64,000 nucleotides of DNA from contig NZ_QXNY01000005.1 in assembly GCF_003572205.1 (NCBI RefSeq), positions 310,001 to 374,000 on the forward strand, read 5' to 3'. The stretch comes from Algihabitans albus. GTDB taxonomy: Bacteria > Pseudomonadota > Alphaproteobacteria > Kiloniellales > DSM-21159. This document shows, one piece after another, positions 17,758 through 27,649 of this stretch. The notes under the pieces are model-generated. The model ran no database searches. It was not told where the DNA came from and saw nothing but the letters and a program-made list of their open reading frames with translations. Positions within the stretch are counted from its first letter, which is position 1; each line of letters opens with the position of its first letter. The position numbers and the translations under genes were made by a program.

Positions 17758-17822
17758 AGACGGCGAGCGCGACTCTGGAAAGGCTGGCTCTTCGGTCGCT
17801 GGGGTGCCACATAGGCCACGCC

Positions 17823-19208
17823 ATGACACCCGCCGCCCGTACCCAAGCCACGCTGGACCTCCTGAATCTGCTCTTTCCCCCGGAGGGCGGCGCCGGTCCG
17901 CCCGCCGACCGGGTGCTGGCCGACTACCTGCGCGGCCGGCGCTACATCGGGTCCACGGACCGCCGCACTATCGCCGAGCAGCTCTACGGTGTGCTGCGGG
18001 CCCATGCGCGACTCGGCTGGTGGTTGGAACGGCTGAACCTCCCGGGTGATAATCGCATCAGATTGATCGCCTGGCTGCTGCTGGCCAGGCATGAGTCGGT
18101 CGCCGCCGTCCGAATCCTCTTCGACGGTTCGCACCATGGGCCCGAGCCGCTCGACGCGAGCGAGGTCGAAGCGGCGAAACGCCTGGCCGGCGAGGCGCCC
18201 GGACAGGTGCTCGACCATCCGGACCAACCGCTCGACGTGCGCCACGAAGTTCCGGCCTGGCTCTTGCCGCAGTTGCGCGCGGCCCTGGGGGCCGACCTGC
18301 AGCGCGAGCTCTCGGCTCTGGCTGGCGAGGCGCCTGTCGATCTGCGCGCCAACACCCTCAAGGCCGACCGCGCAACGGTTCAGGCGGCGCTGGCGGAGGC
18401 GGGAATCGACTCGGCCGTCGGGCGTCTTTCGCCCTGGGCGCTCCGCATCCACGGGCGGCAGCCGGTCGCGGCGACCCAGGCCTTTCGCGACGGCCTCGTG
18501 GAAGTGCAGGACGAGGGCTCCCAGGTCGTTGCCTGGCTGGTCGGAGCCAAGCCGGGCGAGCGGGTCTGCGATCTCTGCGCGGGTGCCGGCGGCAAGACTC
18601 TGGCGTTGGCCGCCACGATGCGGAACAAGGGCCAGATCTTCGCCTGCGACACCCTGAAGGGCCGGCTCGACCGCTCGGCCGTGCGCCTGAAGCGTGCGGG
18701 CGCCTTCAACGTCGCCCGCCGCGTGCTCAAGAGCGAAACCGATCCCTGGATCAAGCGCCACAAGGCGGGCTTCGACAGGGTGCTGATCGACGCGCCCTGC
18801 AGCGGCACCGGCGCCTGGCGGCGCAACCCCGATGCCAAGTGGCGTCTGACCTCGGAGGCGCTGTCGGACCTGACGGCCTTGCAGGGCCGGCTGCTCACCT
18901 CGGCGGCGCGGCTGGTGAAGCCGGGCGGCCGGCTGGTCTACGCGACCTGTTCCCTCCTGCCGTCGGAAAACCAGGGTCAGGTCGAGCGCTTCCTTGCCGT
19001 GCGCGGAGACTTTAAGCTGATACCGCTGGCCGAGGCCTGGTCCGAAGCCCTGCCGGGCAAGCCGCCGACCGGCGGCGACACGCTATTGCTGCGCCCGGCC
19101 GGGCATGGCACCGACGGCTTCTTCGTCGCGGTGCTCGAGCGGCAGGTAGAAGACGCGCAGGTACAGAACGGACAAACCGGCGAAACCGAGAGGAGCCAGA
19201 GCGGATGA
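17823..19208 (+). CDS. RsmB/NSUN-family rRNA (cytosine-C5) methyltransferase
   Basis: A 461-residue protein with an N-terminal NusB-like helical RNA-binding region and a C-terminal SAM domain. The SAM motif is VCDLCAGAGGKTL. The two catalytic cysteines typical of RNA m5C methyltransferases are present in DAPCSGTGAWRRNP and YATCSLLPSEN. The expected substrate is 16S rRNA (RsmB methylates C967 in E. coli), acting in ribosome assembly. The start ATG at 17823 is 65 bases after the previous stop. The gene has no clear operon partner except the GNAT gene 16 bases downstream. Confidence 0.9.
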   Translation: MTPAARTQATLDLLNLLFPPEGGAGPPADRVLADYLRGRRYIGSTDRRTIAEQLYGVLRAHARLGWWLERLNLPGDNRIRLIAWLLLARHESVAAVRILFDGSHHGPEPLDASEVEAAKRLAGEAPGQVLDHPDQPLDVRHEVPAWLLPQLRAALGADLQRELSALAGEAPVDLRANTLKADRATVQAALAEAGIDSAVGRLSPWALRIHGRQPVAATQAFRDGLVEVQDEGSQVVAWLVGAKPGERVCDLCAGAGGKTLALAATMRNKGQIFACDTLKGRLDRSAVRLKRAGAFNVARRVLKSETDPWIKRHKAGFDRVLIDAPCSGTGAWRRNPDAKWRLTSEALSDLTALQGRLLTSAARLVKPGGRLVYATCSLLPSENQGQVERFLAVRGDFKLIPLAEAWSEALPGKPPTGGDTLLLRPAGHGTDGFFVAVLERQVEDAQVQNGQTGETERSQSG

Positions 19209-19224
19209 GCCCTGCTTGGCGGAC

Positions 19225-19791
19225 ATGACGGTGCGGGAGGCCACGCCGATGGATGCGGCGGCCATCGCTCGCATTCATGTCGAGACCTGGCAGGCCGCCT
19301 ACGCGGGTCTGGTGCCCGACGCCTATCTCGCCGGCATGTCGATACCGCAGTACGAGCGCTTCTGGCGCGAGCTCACGGGGCAGCGCCGGGGCGAGATCGT
19401 TCTGGTGGCGACGGATGACGAGAATGGCGACCTGGTCGGCTTCGGGTCCTGCGGGCGCCTGAGAGATCCCTCGGCGGGGGCGGATCCGCCCTTTCGCGGC
19501 GAAATCTATACGCTCTACGTCCACCCCGACGTGCAGGACCGCGGCCATGGCCGGGCGCTGCTGACCGCTCTCTTCGAGGAACTGGCGGCCAAGGGTTTCA
19601 CCAGCGTCGGGCTCTGGATGCTGGCCGGCAATCAGACGCGCTTCTTCTACGAGCGCATGGGCGGTCAGGCCGTGGCCGAGCGGGAGGAGCGCTTCGCCGG
19701 GGTCTGGCTGCCAGAAGTCGCCTACGCCTGGCCCGACCTGATTTCCTGGATGGCGCAGGTCAAGCAGGGCCAGAACCGCCCGAGAGACTAG
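19225..19791 (+). CDS. GNAT-family N-acetyltransferase
   Basis: A 188-residue acetyltransferase. The acetyl-CoA site is seen as IYTLYVHPDVQDRGHGRALL (motif A, with the R/QxxGxG/A pattern), preceded by the N-terminal MTVREATPMDAAAIARIHV and followed by GLWMLAGNQTRFFYERMG. This pattern is common to the RimI/PhnO-like GNAT branch. The acceptor amine is unknown. The ATG at 19225 was preferred over a TTG nine bases upstream. It probably forms a short unit with the rRNA methyltransferase gene and the cupin gene. Confidence 0.85.
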   Translation: MTVREATPMDAAAIARIHVETWQAAYAGLVPDAYLAGMSIPQYERFWRELTGQRRGEIVLVATDDENGDLVGFGSCGRLRDPSAGADPPFRGEIYTLYVHPDVQDRGHGRALLTALFEELAAKGFTSVGLWMLAGNQTRFFYERMGGQAVAEREERFAGVWLPEVAYAWPDLISWMAQVKQGQNRPRD

Positions 19792-19819
19792 ATCGTCCGA
19801 GAGAGGAGGGGAGACTGCC

Positions 19820-20209
19820 GTGAACGGCCCGACCGAAAAGCTGCCCAGAGGTTTCTCGGTGGTTCATGCCGACAGCCCCTTCGCGCCCGGTTTGCGCGGC
19901 TTCTTCGAATACCGCGACCTGGGCATCGCGGCCGCCACCGGCGGCAGCGTCGGTGCCCAGGTGATCCGCGCCCGGCCGGGCGGCGAGGCTCGGCCGGTCT
20001 GGCATAGCCACGAGCTGGCCTTTCAGATGGTTTATGTGCTGAGGGGATGGGTCGTCTTCGAGTACGAGGGCATCGGCGAGGTTCGTCTGGAGCCCGGCTC
20101 CTGCGTCCACCAGCCGCCCCGCCTCCGCCACCGCGAGGTGGCGCATTCCGACGATCTGGAGCTGCTGGAAATTACCCTGCCGGCCGAGTTCGAGACGGAA
20201 GAAGCTTAG
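19820..20209 (+). CDS. Small cupin-domain protein
   Basis: A 129-residue single-domain cupin. The metal-site histidines and the following segment can be seen in [18 protein letters not shown], and the second cupin motif in [16 protein letters not shown]. It starts with GTG at 19820 behind a strong GAGGAGGGGAG ribosome site. Such proteins bind a metal and a small ligand, but no function can be assigned. The gene lies 28 bases after the GNAT gene and just upstream of guaA. Confidence 0.8.
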   Translation: MNGPTEKLPRGFSVVHADSPFAPGLRGFFEYRDLGIAAATGGSVGAQVIRARPGGEARPVWHSHELAFQMVYVLRGWVVFEYEGIGEVRLEPGSCVHQPPRLRHREVAHSDDLELLEITLPAEFETEEA

Positions 20210-20262
20210 CGGGCTTCTCGACAACAGTCGCGCCGCACGGACGAATCGGCTATCACCCGGTC

Positions 20263-21810
<1,548 letters not shown>

Positions 21811-21925
21811 TCTAAGGTCGTTTCAGACCATCCCGCTCGGTGCCGAAAGTCGCTCGATCTGATTGACTACAAAGGAAAATTATTCCCACCCCGTATCGCT
21901 GCATGTCACCCCAACCTAGTCACTT

Positions 21926-22001
21926 TGTTGGCAGAGATGTTGGTACGACGCAGGATGGTCAAGAAACGGGCCTTCGCTACCAACAGCCTGTCTTGTTGGT
22001 A
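21926..22001. promoter_or_regulatory. Repeated TGTTGGTA sites upstream of the integrase
   Basis: TGTTGGTA occurs at 21938-21945 and 21994-22001, in inverted form (TACCAACA) at 21978-21985, and with one mismatch (TGTTGGCA) at 21926-21933. The last inverted pair is a perfect 8-bp inverted repeat with an 8-base spacer. The block lies between attL and the integrase start, where arm-type integrase or excisionase sites and the integrase promoter are expected. Binding is inferred only. Confidence 0.5.
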
Positions 22002-22030
22002 TCCGTTTGCTTCAGACCGGATGCAGATTT

Positions 22031-23380
22031 ATGGGCAAGCTCACTGATAAAGAACTGAAAAACCTGAAACCGAAGTCCAAGCTTTATAAGGTGACCGACG
22101 GCGACGGGATGCATGCGGCCGTCACACCAACAGGTGTCATCTCTTTCCGGTATCAGTACCGCGTGAACGGGCGGCAGGAAGTTCTGACCATCGGTCGGTA
22201 CAGTGCTGTGGCCGCGCGCAAGCTGACACGCGAAGCCGATGCGCTGGAATACGGGATGCAGGTTTCGCTTGCGGAGGCCAGGACACTATTGGGGCGGGCT
22301 AGGTGCCAGGTCGAGCGTGGCGAGTCACCGTCTAAGGCGAAGGTGGAGAAGCGCACGGCGTCGGCCGCAGCGTTGACGTTCGGTGGCTGGGCCGAAGCTT
22401 ACTTCAAACACAAGGCCGACCCGAAGTCGGGAGCGGAGAGACTGGCCGACAGCACTTTGGCGATGCGCCGATCAGTTTATGATCGTGCCATTGCGTCAGA
22501 GCTGTCGAAGCTCAAGCTGCAAGAAATCACGCCGCAACGCCTCAAACGTTTGTGCGATGAGGTTAAGGAAAAGCGCGGGCCAGCGGTCGCCGTGCATGTT
22601 CGCGAGATCGTCTTGCTGGTGTTCCGCCACGCTCAGGCATGTGGACTGGATGTAAGCAATCCCGCTGAGTCCATTCGTACGAGCGCTATCGCCACGTTCG
22701 AGCCACGCGACCGCGCCTTATCGCCGTCAGAAATCCGCGCGGCGCTGGCGGCTTTAGATCATGTCTCGGCCGCACCGACGCTCCGCCTAGCCGTGAAGTT
22801 CGTCTTGCTGACCGGCGTTCGGAAGTCGGAGTTCATCGACGCTACGTGGACGGAAATTGACTTCGCAAGTGCGCGCTGGACAATTCCGGCCGAGCGAATG
22901 AAGTCTGGAAAGACGCATATCGTGCCGCTGAGCGATCAGGCGCTCGATATTCTAACGGCGTTCCGCACCATGTTCGGTGCGAGCCGATATCTGCACCCTG
23001 GCCGATACGACTCCGAAACGCCCATCAGCAATGCCACGCTCAACCGCGTAATCGATGCTGCTGTAAAGCGTGTCCGCGAGAATGCCCCGGATTTTCAGAG
23101 CTTCGGCGTTCACGACCTACGCCGCACGTTCTCGACTGGTCTGAACCGGGCCAAGTTCGATGATCGGTGGATCGAGATGAGCTTGGCCCACGCGCCTAGG
23201 AACCGGATCGCGTCCGTCTACAACGTAAACAGGTATCTCGCCGAGCGAAAGATCATGCTGCAATGTTGGGCCGATATGCTCGACGCTTGGATGAGAGGCG
23301 AATCCGCGAAGGAACTAATCGCTGACGCGAAGCGGCGCGCTGCGGATATTCATGACGACGAACTGGATGACGATCTCTGA
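22031..23380 (+). CDS. int: P4-type tyrosine integrase of the guaA island
   Basis: A 449-residue site-specific recombinase. Residues 1 to about 100 are the DUF4102-like arm-binding domain, a SAM-like core-binding domain follows, and the catalytic domain has Arg264 (LTGVRKSEF), His361/Arg364 (HDLRRTF), His387 (LAHAPRN) and the nucleophile Tyr397 (SVYNVNRYLAER), followed by the typical MLQCWADML tail. It should catalyse insertion and excision at the guaA end. The start at 22031 was chosen since conserved MGKLTDKEL begins there; the longer frame from 22007 is within the repeat-containing leader. All catalytic residues are present, so it looks active. Confidence 0.93.
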   Translation: MGKLTDKELKNLKPKSKLYKVTDGDGMHAAVTPTGVISFRYQYRVNGRQEVLTIGRYSAVAARKLTREADALEYGMQVSLAEARTLLGRARCQVERGESPSKAKVEKRTASAAALTFGGWAEAYFKHKADPKSGAERLADSTLAMRRSVYDRAIASELSKLKLQEITPQRLKRLCDEVKEKRGPAVAVHVREIVLLVFRHAQACGLDVSNPAESIRTSAIATFEPRDRALSPSEIRAALAALDHVSAAPTLRLAVKFVLLTGVRKSEFIDATWTEIDFASARWTIPAERMKSGKTHIVPLSDQALDILTAFRTMFGASRYLHPGRYDSETPISNATLNRVIDAAVKRVRENAPDFQSFGVHDLRRTFSTGLNRAKFDDRWIEMSLAHAPRNRIASVYNVNRYLAERKIMLQCWADMLDAWMRGESAKELIADAKRRAADIHDDELDDDL

Positions 23381-23495
23381 ATTACGTGCCGCTCACCGTA
23401 ATTCCCCTTCCGGCCTTTCGCAGTTGTCATTCGTGGTCGCGATTCAGCGGCAAGTCCGACTACCGTTTTGCTGTCATTGGCCGTTGATCGGCCAG

Positions 23496-23711
23496 TCAAT
23501 TATCGAAGTCGACCTCGTTCAACGGTCGCCATCTGACCGGATCAGCAACCCAGCGATCAATATCGGATTCCCGCCAACCGGCACCGTTGAGGCTGATCTT
23601 GATTTGGGCCGGGAACGTACCCTCTACGATCTTCCTGTAGATGGTGGACCGGGACAGACCAGTCCGGGAAAGAACGGTCTTTAAACGAACGATACGATCT
23701 GGTTGATGCAT
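23496..23711 (-). CDS. AlpA-family excisionase/regulator
   Basis: A 71-residue winged-helix protein of the AlpA type (RLKTVLSRTGLSRSTIYRKI, FPAQIKI, GWRESDIDRWV). Such proteins activate or direct integrase-mediated excision of P4-like elements. An AGGAGG ribosome site lies directly upstream of the ATG. It converges on the integrase gene and lies downstream of the relaxase gene on the same strand, with an inverted repeat in its leader. Role as excisionase is inferred from family and neighbours. Confidence 0.88.
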   Translation of the reverse strand: MHQPDRIVRLKTVLSRTGLSRSTIYRKIVEGTFPAQIKISLNGAGWRESDIDRWVADPVRWRPLNEVDFDN

Positions 23712-23727
23712 GGCTGCGCTGCCTCCT

Positions 23728-23759
23728 ACTGGTCGTTTCTGACGATTGCAGAGACCAGT
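23728..23759. promoter_or_regulatory. Inverted repeat upstream of the AlpA-like gene
   Basis: ACTGGTC at 23728-23734 and GACCAGT at 23753-23759 form a perfect 7-bp inverted repeat; an inner TCTG/CAGA pair strengthens the fold. Its place 17 bases upstream of the AlpA-like start fits an operator or a leader hairpin. Confidence 0.4.
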
Positions 23760-23842
23760 CAGAGGAGAGATTTTTCGTCCTGCAAGAGATGTTTAGCCGA
23801 CGTAGCCCTATGGCGTGCAAGCGGCGGTAAATAGGATGGGTT

Positions 23843-26776
23843 TCAAAGACCGATCCCCCTTCCTCTTCCGAGGTCGAGACCGTGAGAGAAGGCGAGGGCG
23901 GCACCGAGTCGGCGGCCTGTCTCCATATTGATGCCGAGCGCGGCCTTGCGATTGGCAAGAAGGGACTCAAGCTGCGGATCGCGTTGGAGGCTCTTAGCCA
24001 TGTCGCCCATCTCCGACCGCGTGGCCTTGTAGCCGGACATGTCGCCAGCCTGGTATTGGCGGTGGCTGGTGCGGTCCAGCTTCTGCCAACGCTCTACGAA
24101 GCGGTTGGCGCGGCTGCCCTGATCGGCCCCGCGTCCGGTACGGATTTCGGTTTCTAACTGGAGCGCTTGAATAGTGCGGTTCACGCGTCCTGATCCGGCT
24201 TCGCGGGCGAGGCTGTTGTCCTTGCTGTAGGCCGATTCCGCATCCTGCGAGCCATGGGGTCGAACCTCATCGAATGCACGCCGTGCCGCGCCAAGCTCCT
24301 GCCGCTGCACGGCAGATGGCGAAAGACCACGGTGTTTGGCTTCAAGAATTGCATCGGATGCACGGGCATGGCGGATTAGCGCATCGGTGCGGGCCTTGCG
24401 CAGCGCCGCGTCTGCCTGCCGAACCTCGCCGACGCCCGACCTTAGCCTGTCAACGGGCGTCGGAGGAAACCGCACTTCTTCGAACAAGCGGCGCACCTTC
24501 TCGGGCACCTGGCGCACGATTTCGACCGCTCGGGCGCGGAAGGTGATGCCGCGTCGCGCGGCATAATTTTGCTCCGGGTTGGTCTGTTCGTAGTCCGACG
24601 CCATGTCCTTTGCGCGGTCGCGCGACAGGGTGTTGGTAAGCCGGTCTCGATTGGCGAAGTCGTCGCGACCATAATGCAGGTCCATGCTATCGCGGTGCCG
24701 TGACAAGGCGACATAGCTGCCATGGGTGTCCATGCCCGGCGTTGCCAGGACATGCGTCCGGTCCACCGTCATGCCCTGCGCCTTGTGGATCGTCGCGGCA
24801 TATCCGTGGTCGATGCGGTTGTAGTCCTTGAGGTCGAAGGCGATGGAGCGGCCATCATCGGCCTGCACCGTTATGCTCTGTGCGCTGACCTGCTCGATGG
24901 TGCCGAGTGTGCCGTTCTTCACGCCAAGCCCACGTTCGTTCTGCAGGAACATGACGCGGTCCCCGGGGGCAAAGCTGCGAGCGCCGCGTTCGACTGAGAC
25001 GAGCACGTCCTCGCCCAGATCGCCAGCCTCCCGCATTCGGTCGCGGGCGGCCTTATTGAGTTCCCGCACCTCCGCATTGGTATGGGTAAGGATAATTCTG
25101 CTGCAGTCTGGTGACGCCTGCCGCTGGCGGTCCCATCTGTCGATCAGATCGCCGCGCGCCTGCTCGCGGGTGTCGGCGGCATGGACCATGCCATGACTTT
25201 CATAGGTTTGGATCGCATGAACGGTTCTGCCGGTGGCCAGATCGCGGGTGGCCGCGCGCTGCCAATCCTCGCGCTGGCGGCGGACGGTGCCGATCTCCGC
25301 GCCGCCATGACGCTCGTGGATCGATCGGAAGGCCGCGCCCGCCTCGATCGATTGCAATTGCTGCGGATCACCTACCAACACCACCTTCGCGCCCGCTTCC
25401 GCCGCGTGGGACAGCACGCGCTCCAGCTGCCGCGTGCCGACCATGCCAGCCTCGTCAATCACCAGAACATCGCGCGCGGTGAGCATGTCACGGCCATTCT
25501 TCCAGCCATATTCCATGCTAGCGATAGTGCGGGATGCGATGCCCGATCCGCCCTCCAGATTGTCGGCCGCGATGCCAGATAGAGCTACCCCCCGAACCTC
25601 ATAGCCCGACGCTTCCCAAGCTTCGCGCGCAACGCCAAGCATCGCGCTCTTTCCCGTCCCGGCGTAACCGACCACGATGCCTAGATCGCGCCCGTCCGTC
25701 ACATGCACCAGGGCGCCCACCTGCTCGCCGGAAAGGACAAGGCCGCGCTGTTCGGCTTTTGCAAAAGCATCGACCCTGCATTTGTCTTTGACCTCATGGC
25801 GTTCCCGTTCCGCCATCACTTCGGCGGCGCGGTGCAGGCGCTGTTCGGCGTCGATCATGTCGCGGGTCGTAAACCGATCGTCGCCCCGTCCATCCAGTCC
25901 AAGTTCGATTAGTTCGGGCGAGCGGCGCATAGCGTCAGTCACCGCGTTGAACTGATCGATGCCATCGCTGTGCCGGTGCGCAAACTTCGCCATGTCGCGC
26001 CGCGTGAAGGTCGATTGCTGCTGGGTGATCGCGTCCAGTGCGATGGAAGGATCAGCGATGATCCGTTCTCCGTTTTTGCGGGCGATCTCGCGGTGCATGT
26101 CTGCACGCTCTGCGGCTTCGATCCCTTCAGCGTCGATCCGTTGAGCGGGTGCGCCGATTTGGCTTTGAGGCTCAAGCCCGATCCCTTGGGCCTCGAGGCT
26201 GCGATGGTCGATCCGCGCGTCTACGTCGAGTTCGGCCAGCCGCTCGTTGGCAAGCTCGGCCCAGCGTTCACGCCAGCGTTCCACCAATTCCGTGCGGTTC
26301 CACTCCCGCACCTTCGGGCCGAAACCATCCTCGTCCACGGACCGCATCGTCAGCATGACATGCGCGTGGGGTTTGGACATGCCGTCCTCACCGATGTCCC
26401 AATGCACGTTCATGTCCGCGATCATGCCGTGATCGACAAATTCCGACTGAGCGAAGTCGCGGGCAAGTGCGATGCCCTGCGCACGCGTCATCTCGCGCGG
26501 AATGGCGAACTCAACCTCGCGGGCAAGCTGGGCGTCCTTGCGGACCTCGAAGGCTTCGACGTCGTTCCAGAGCCGTTCACGGTCTGACCACTGCTCCGGC
26601 GCATTTTCGGGCAAAAGCACCTGTGAATGGACGACGCCGCGCTTGCCCGAAAAATCCTGCACGCGGTCGATGCGCTCATCGCGCATCCGCGAGGCTGAGC
26701 GGTAGGCTGCGGAGGCCACCGCACTACTCCCGGCCTTGCGGCCAATGACTTTGACGTGAAGATGATAGATCGCCAT
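23843..26776 (-). CDS. traA: MobA/TraA-type relaxase fused to a RecD-like helicase
   Basis: A 977-residue conjugation relaxase. Residues 1 to about 220 are the MobA/MobL nicking domain: conserved start IYHLHVKVIGR, AAYRSASR, His125 (NVHWDIG) and the metal motif KPHAHVMLT (His137, His139). A RecD/TraI-like helicase follows with Walker A GYAGTGKS (370-377), Walker B VLVIDEAGM, GDPQQLQ, and a late IHKAQGMTVD motif. The Ti-plasmid TraA and MobQ families have this layout. It would nick at oriT and unwind the transferred strand. The start at 26776 is set by the conserved IYHLHV opening; the longer frame to 26911 covers the oriT-like region. No type IV secretion genes are seen. Confidence 0.9.
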   Translation of the reverse strand: MAIYHLHVKVIGRKAGSSAVASAAYRSASRMRDERIDRVQDFSGKRGVVHSQVLLPENAPEQWSDRERLWNDVEAFEVRKDAQLAREVEFAIPREMTRAQGIALARDFAQSEFVDHGMIADMNVHWDIGEDGMSKPHAHVMLTMRSVDEDGFGPKVREWNRTELVERWRERWAELANERLAELDVDARIDHRSLEAQGIGLEPQSQIGAPAQRIDAEGIEAAERADMHREIARKNGERIIADPSIALDAITQQQSTFTRRDMAKFAHRHSDGIDQFNAVTDAMRRSPELIELGLDGRGDDRFTTRDMIDAEQRLHRAAEVMAERERHEVKDKCRVDAFAKAEQRGLVLSGEQVGALVHVTDGRDLGIVVGYAGTGKSAMLGVAREAWEASGYEVRGVALSGIAADNLEGGSGIASRTIASMEYGWKNGRDMLTARDVLVIDEAGMVGTRQLERVLSHAAEAGAKVVLVGDPQQLQSIEAGAAFRSIHERHGGAEIGTVRRQREDWQRAATRDLATGRTVHAIQTYESHGMVHAADTREQARGDLIDRWDRQRQASPDCSRIILTHTNAEVRELNKAARDRMREAGDLGEDVLVSVERGARSFAPGDRVMFLQNERGLGVKNGTLGTIEQVSAQSITVQADDGRSIAFDLKDYNRIDHGYAATIHKAQGMTVDRTHVLATPGMDTHGSYVALSRHRDSMDLHYGRDDFANRDRLTNTLSRDRAKDMASDYEQTNPEQNYAARRGITFRARAVEIVRQVPEKVRRLFEEVRFPPTPVDRLRSGVGEVRQADAALRKARTDALIRHARASDAILEAKHRGLSPSAVQRQELGAARRAFDEVRPHGSQDAESAYSKDNSLAREAGSGRVNRTIQALQLETEIRTGRGADQGSRANRFVERWQKLDRTSHRQYQAGDMSGYKATRSEMGDMAKSLQRDPQLESLLANRKAALGINMETGRRLGAALAFSHGLDLGRGRGIGL

Positions 26777-26794
26777 CGCGGTCGAGAATTGGCA

Positions 26795-26840
26795 CGAAGA
26801 CGCGTCCGTCGGAACGACGTATAAGCGCGCCCTCCCTCGA
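26795..26840. other. Candidate origin of transfer (oriT)
   Basis: GTATAAGCGCGCCCTCCC at 26819-26836 resembles the nick-region core of RSF1010/Ti-type MobQ oriTs as I recall it (CGACGTATAA, two variable bases, then GCGCCCT). An imperfect inverted repeat (CGTCcGT / ACGACG) lies immediately before it. It is in the gap between the relaxase start and the divergent TraD-like genes, the usual oriT position in this family. The nick position is not assigned. Confidence 0.6.
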
Positions 26841-26935
26841 AAAAATCTCGGGATGGACCGGGCCGTGCCAGACCGTCCCGGCAACCTAGAAGCAATCGGC
26901 GACGTGCTCAACTATCATAGCTCCATCAACAGCTT

Positions 26936-27274
26936 ATGGAGATGATGATGCGCAAACCACGGGACTATGATGCAGAACTAAAAGCGCTGGAGGAAAAGAC
27001 CAGGGAACTGAAAGTCCGCAAAGTGCAGCAGCTCGGCGAACTCATCATCGCCACCGGGGCCGACGCGCTCACTGCCGAAGAACTGGCGGGCGCGCTGGTC
27101 GCGCTGACGGAAAACACCGACGCTGGAAAGAAGGAGGCATGGGCCAAGCGCGGCGCGGCGTTCTTTCGCAGCAAGAGACGGCGATCTGCGAAAACGGCTT
27201 ACCGCGACACTGACAGCGCTCAAACGCAACCGGGCAGCGCGCAATCGGCATCAAGCAGCACGGGCGCGGCATGA
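26936..27274 (+). CDS. Small TraD/TraC-like conjugal transfer protein
   Basis: A 112-residue, charged protein with an N-terminal coiled-coil segment (AELKALEEKTRELKVRKVQQL), then LGELIIATGADALTAEELAGAL and KEAWAKRGAAFFR. Small proteins of this kind sit divergent to TraA/MobA relaxase genes in Ti-type and sphingomonad elements, where they are called TraC or TraD and help the relaxosome. The C-terminal 30 residues are low-complexity. Several ATG codons (26936, 26942, 26945, 26948) are possible starts. It is not the coupling ATPase that shares the TraD name in F. Confidence 0.75.
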   Translation: MEMMMRKPRDYDAELKALEEKTRELKVRKVQQLGELIIATGADALTAEELAGALVALTENTDAGKKEAWAKRGAAFFRSKRRRSAKTAYRDTDSAQTQPGSAQSASSSTGAA

Positions 27275-27275
27275 C

Positions 27276-27530
27276 ATGCGCAACTGGCAGGTCGAGCGCC
27301 GCAAGCGAACGCGGCATCTGATCGAACTCGGCGGCCTCGTCGTCAAGGCGGGGATTGTGGAACTGACTGATGACAACCGCGCGATGATCTACGGCGCGCT
27401 GATCTGGATGGCCGACAAGCTGAACAGTGACGACGGCGAGCGGGCGCGAGAACTGTGGGCCGGAAAAGGGAAAGAGGCGTTCGCGGCGGAACAGGAAATC
27501 AAAACGCCAACTACATCATATCCACAGTAG
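27276..27530 (+). CDS. Second small TraD-like conjugal transfer protein
   Basis: An 84-residue basic protein (MRNWQVERRKRTRHLIELGG, then VVKAGIVEL, MIYGALIWMADKL, RARELWAGKGKEAF). This is the pattern of the small TraD proteins of Ti-type transfer regions. It begins one base after the previous stop, so the two are coupled. It ends before a hairpin at 27595-27609 and converges on the HerA gene. Confidence 0.75.
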   Translation: MRNWQVERRKRTRHLIELGGLVVKAGIVELTDDNRAMIYGALIWMADKLNSDDGERARELWAGKGKEAFAAEQEIKTPTTSYPQ

Positions 27531-27594
27531 GATCGGGCGTGACCGATGGCGGGCGGCGCGAAGACCCCACAAATCGGAGCGTCGCTCGCCATCG

Positions 27595-27609
27595 CGCGGC
27601 AACGCCGCG
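27595..27609 (+). terminator. Hairpin after the TraD-like genes
   Basis: CGCGGC and GCCGCG form a 6-bp stem with a 3-base loop. No T-run follows, so a terminator role for the transfer genes is tentative. Confidence 0.3.
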
Positions 27610-27649
27610 TAAACAGTGCAAAGGTGATCTCACCTGATTGGTGTAAAAA

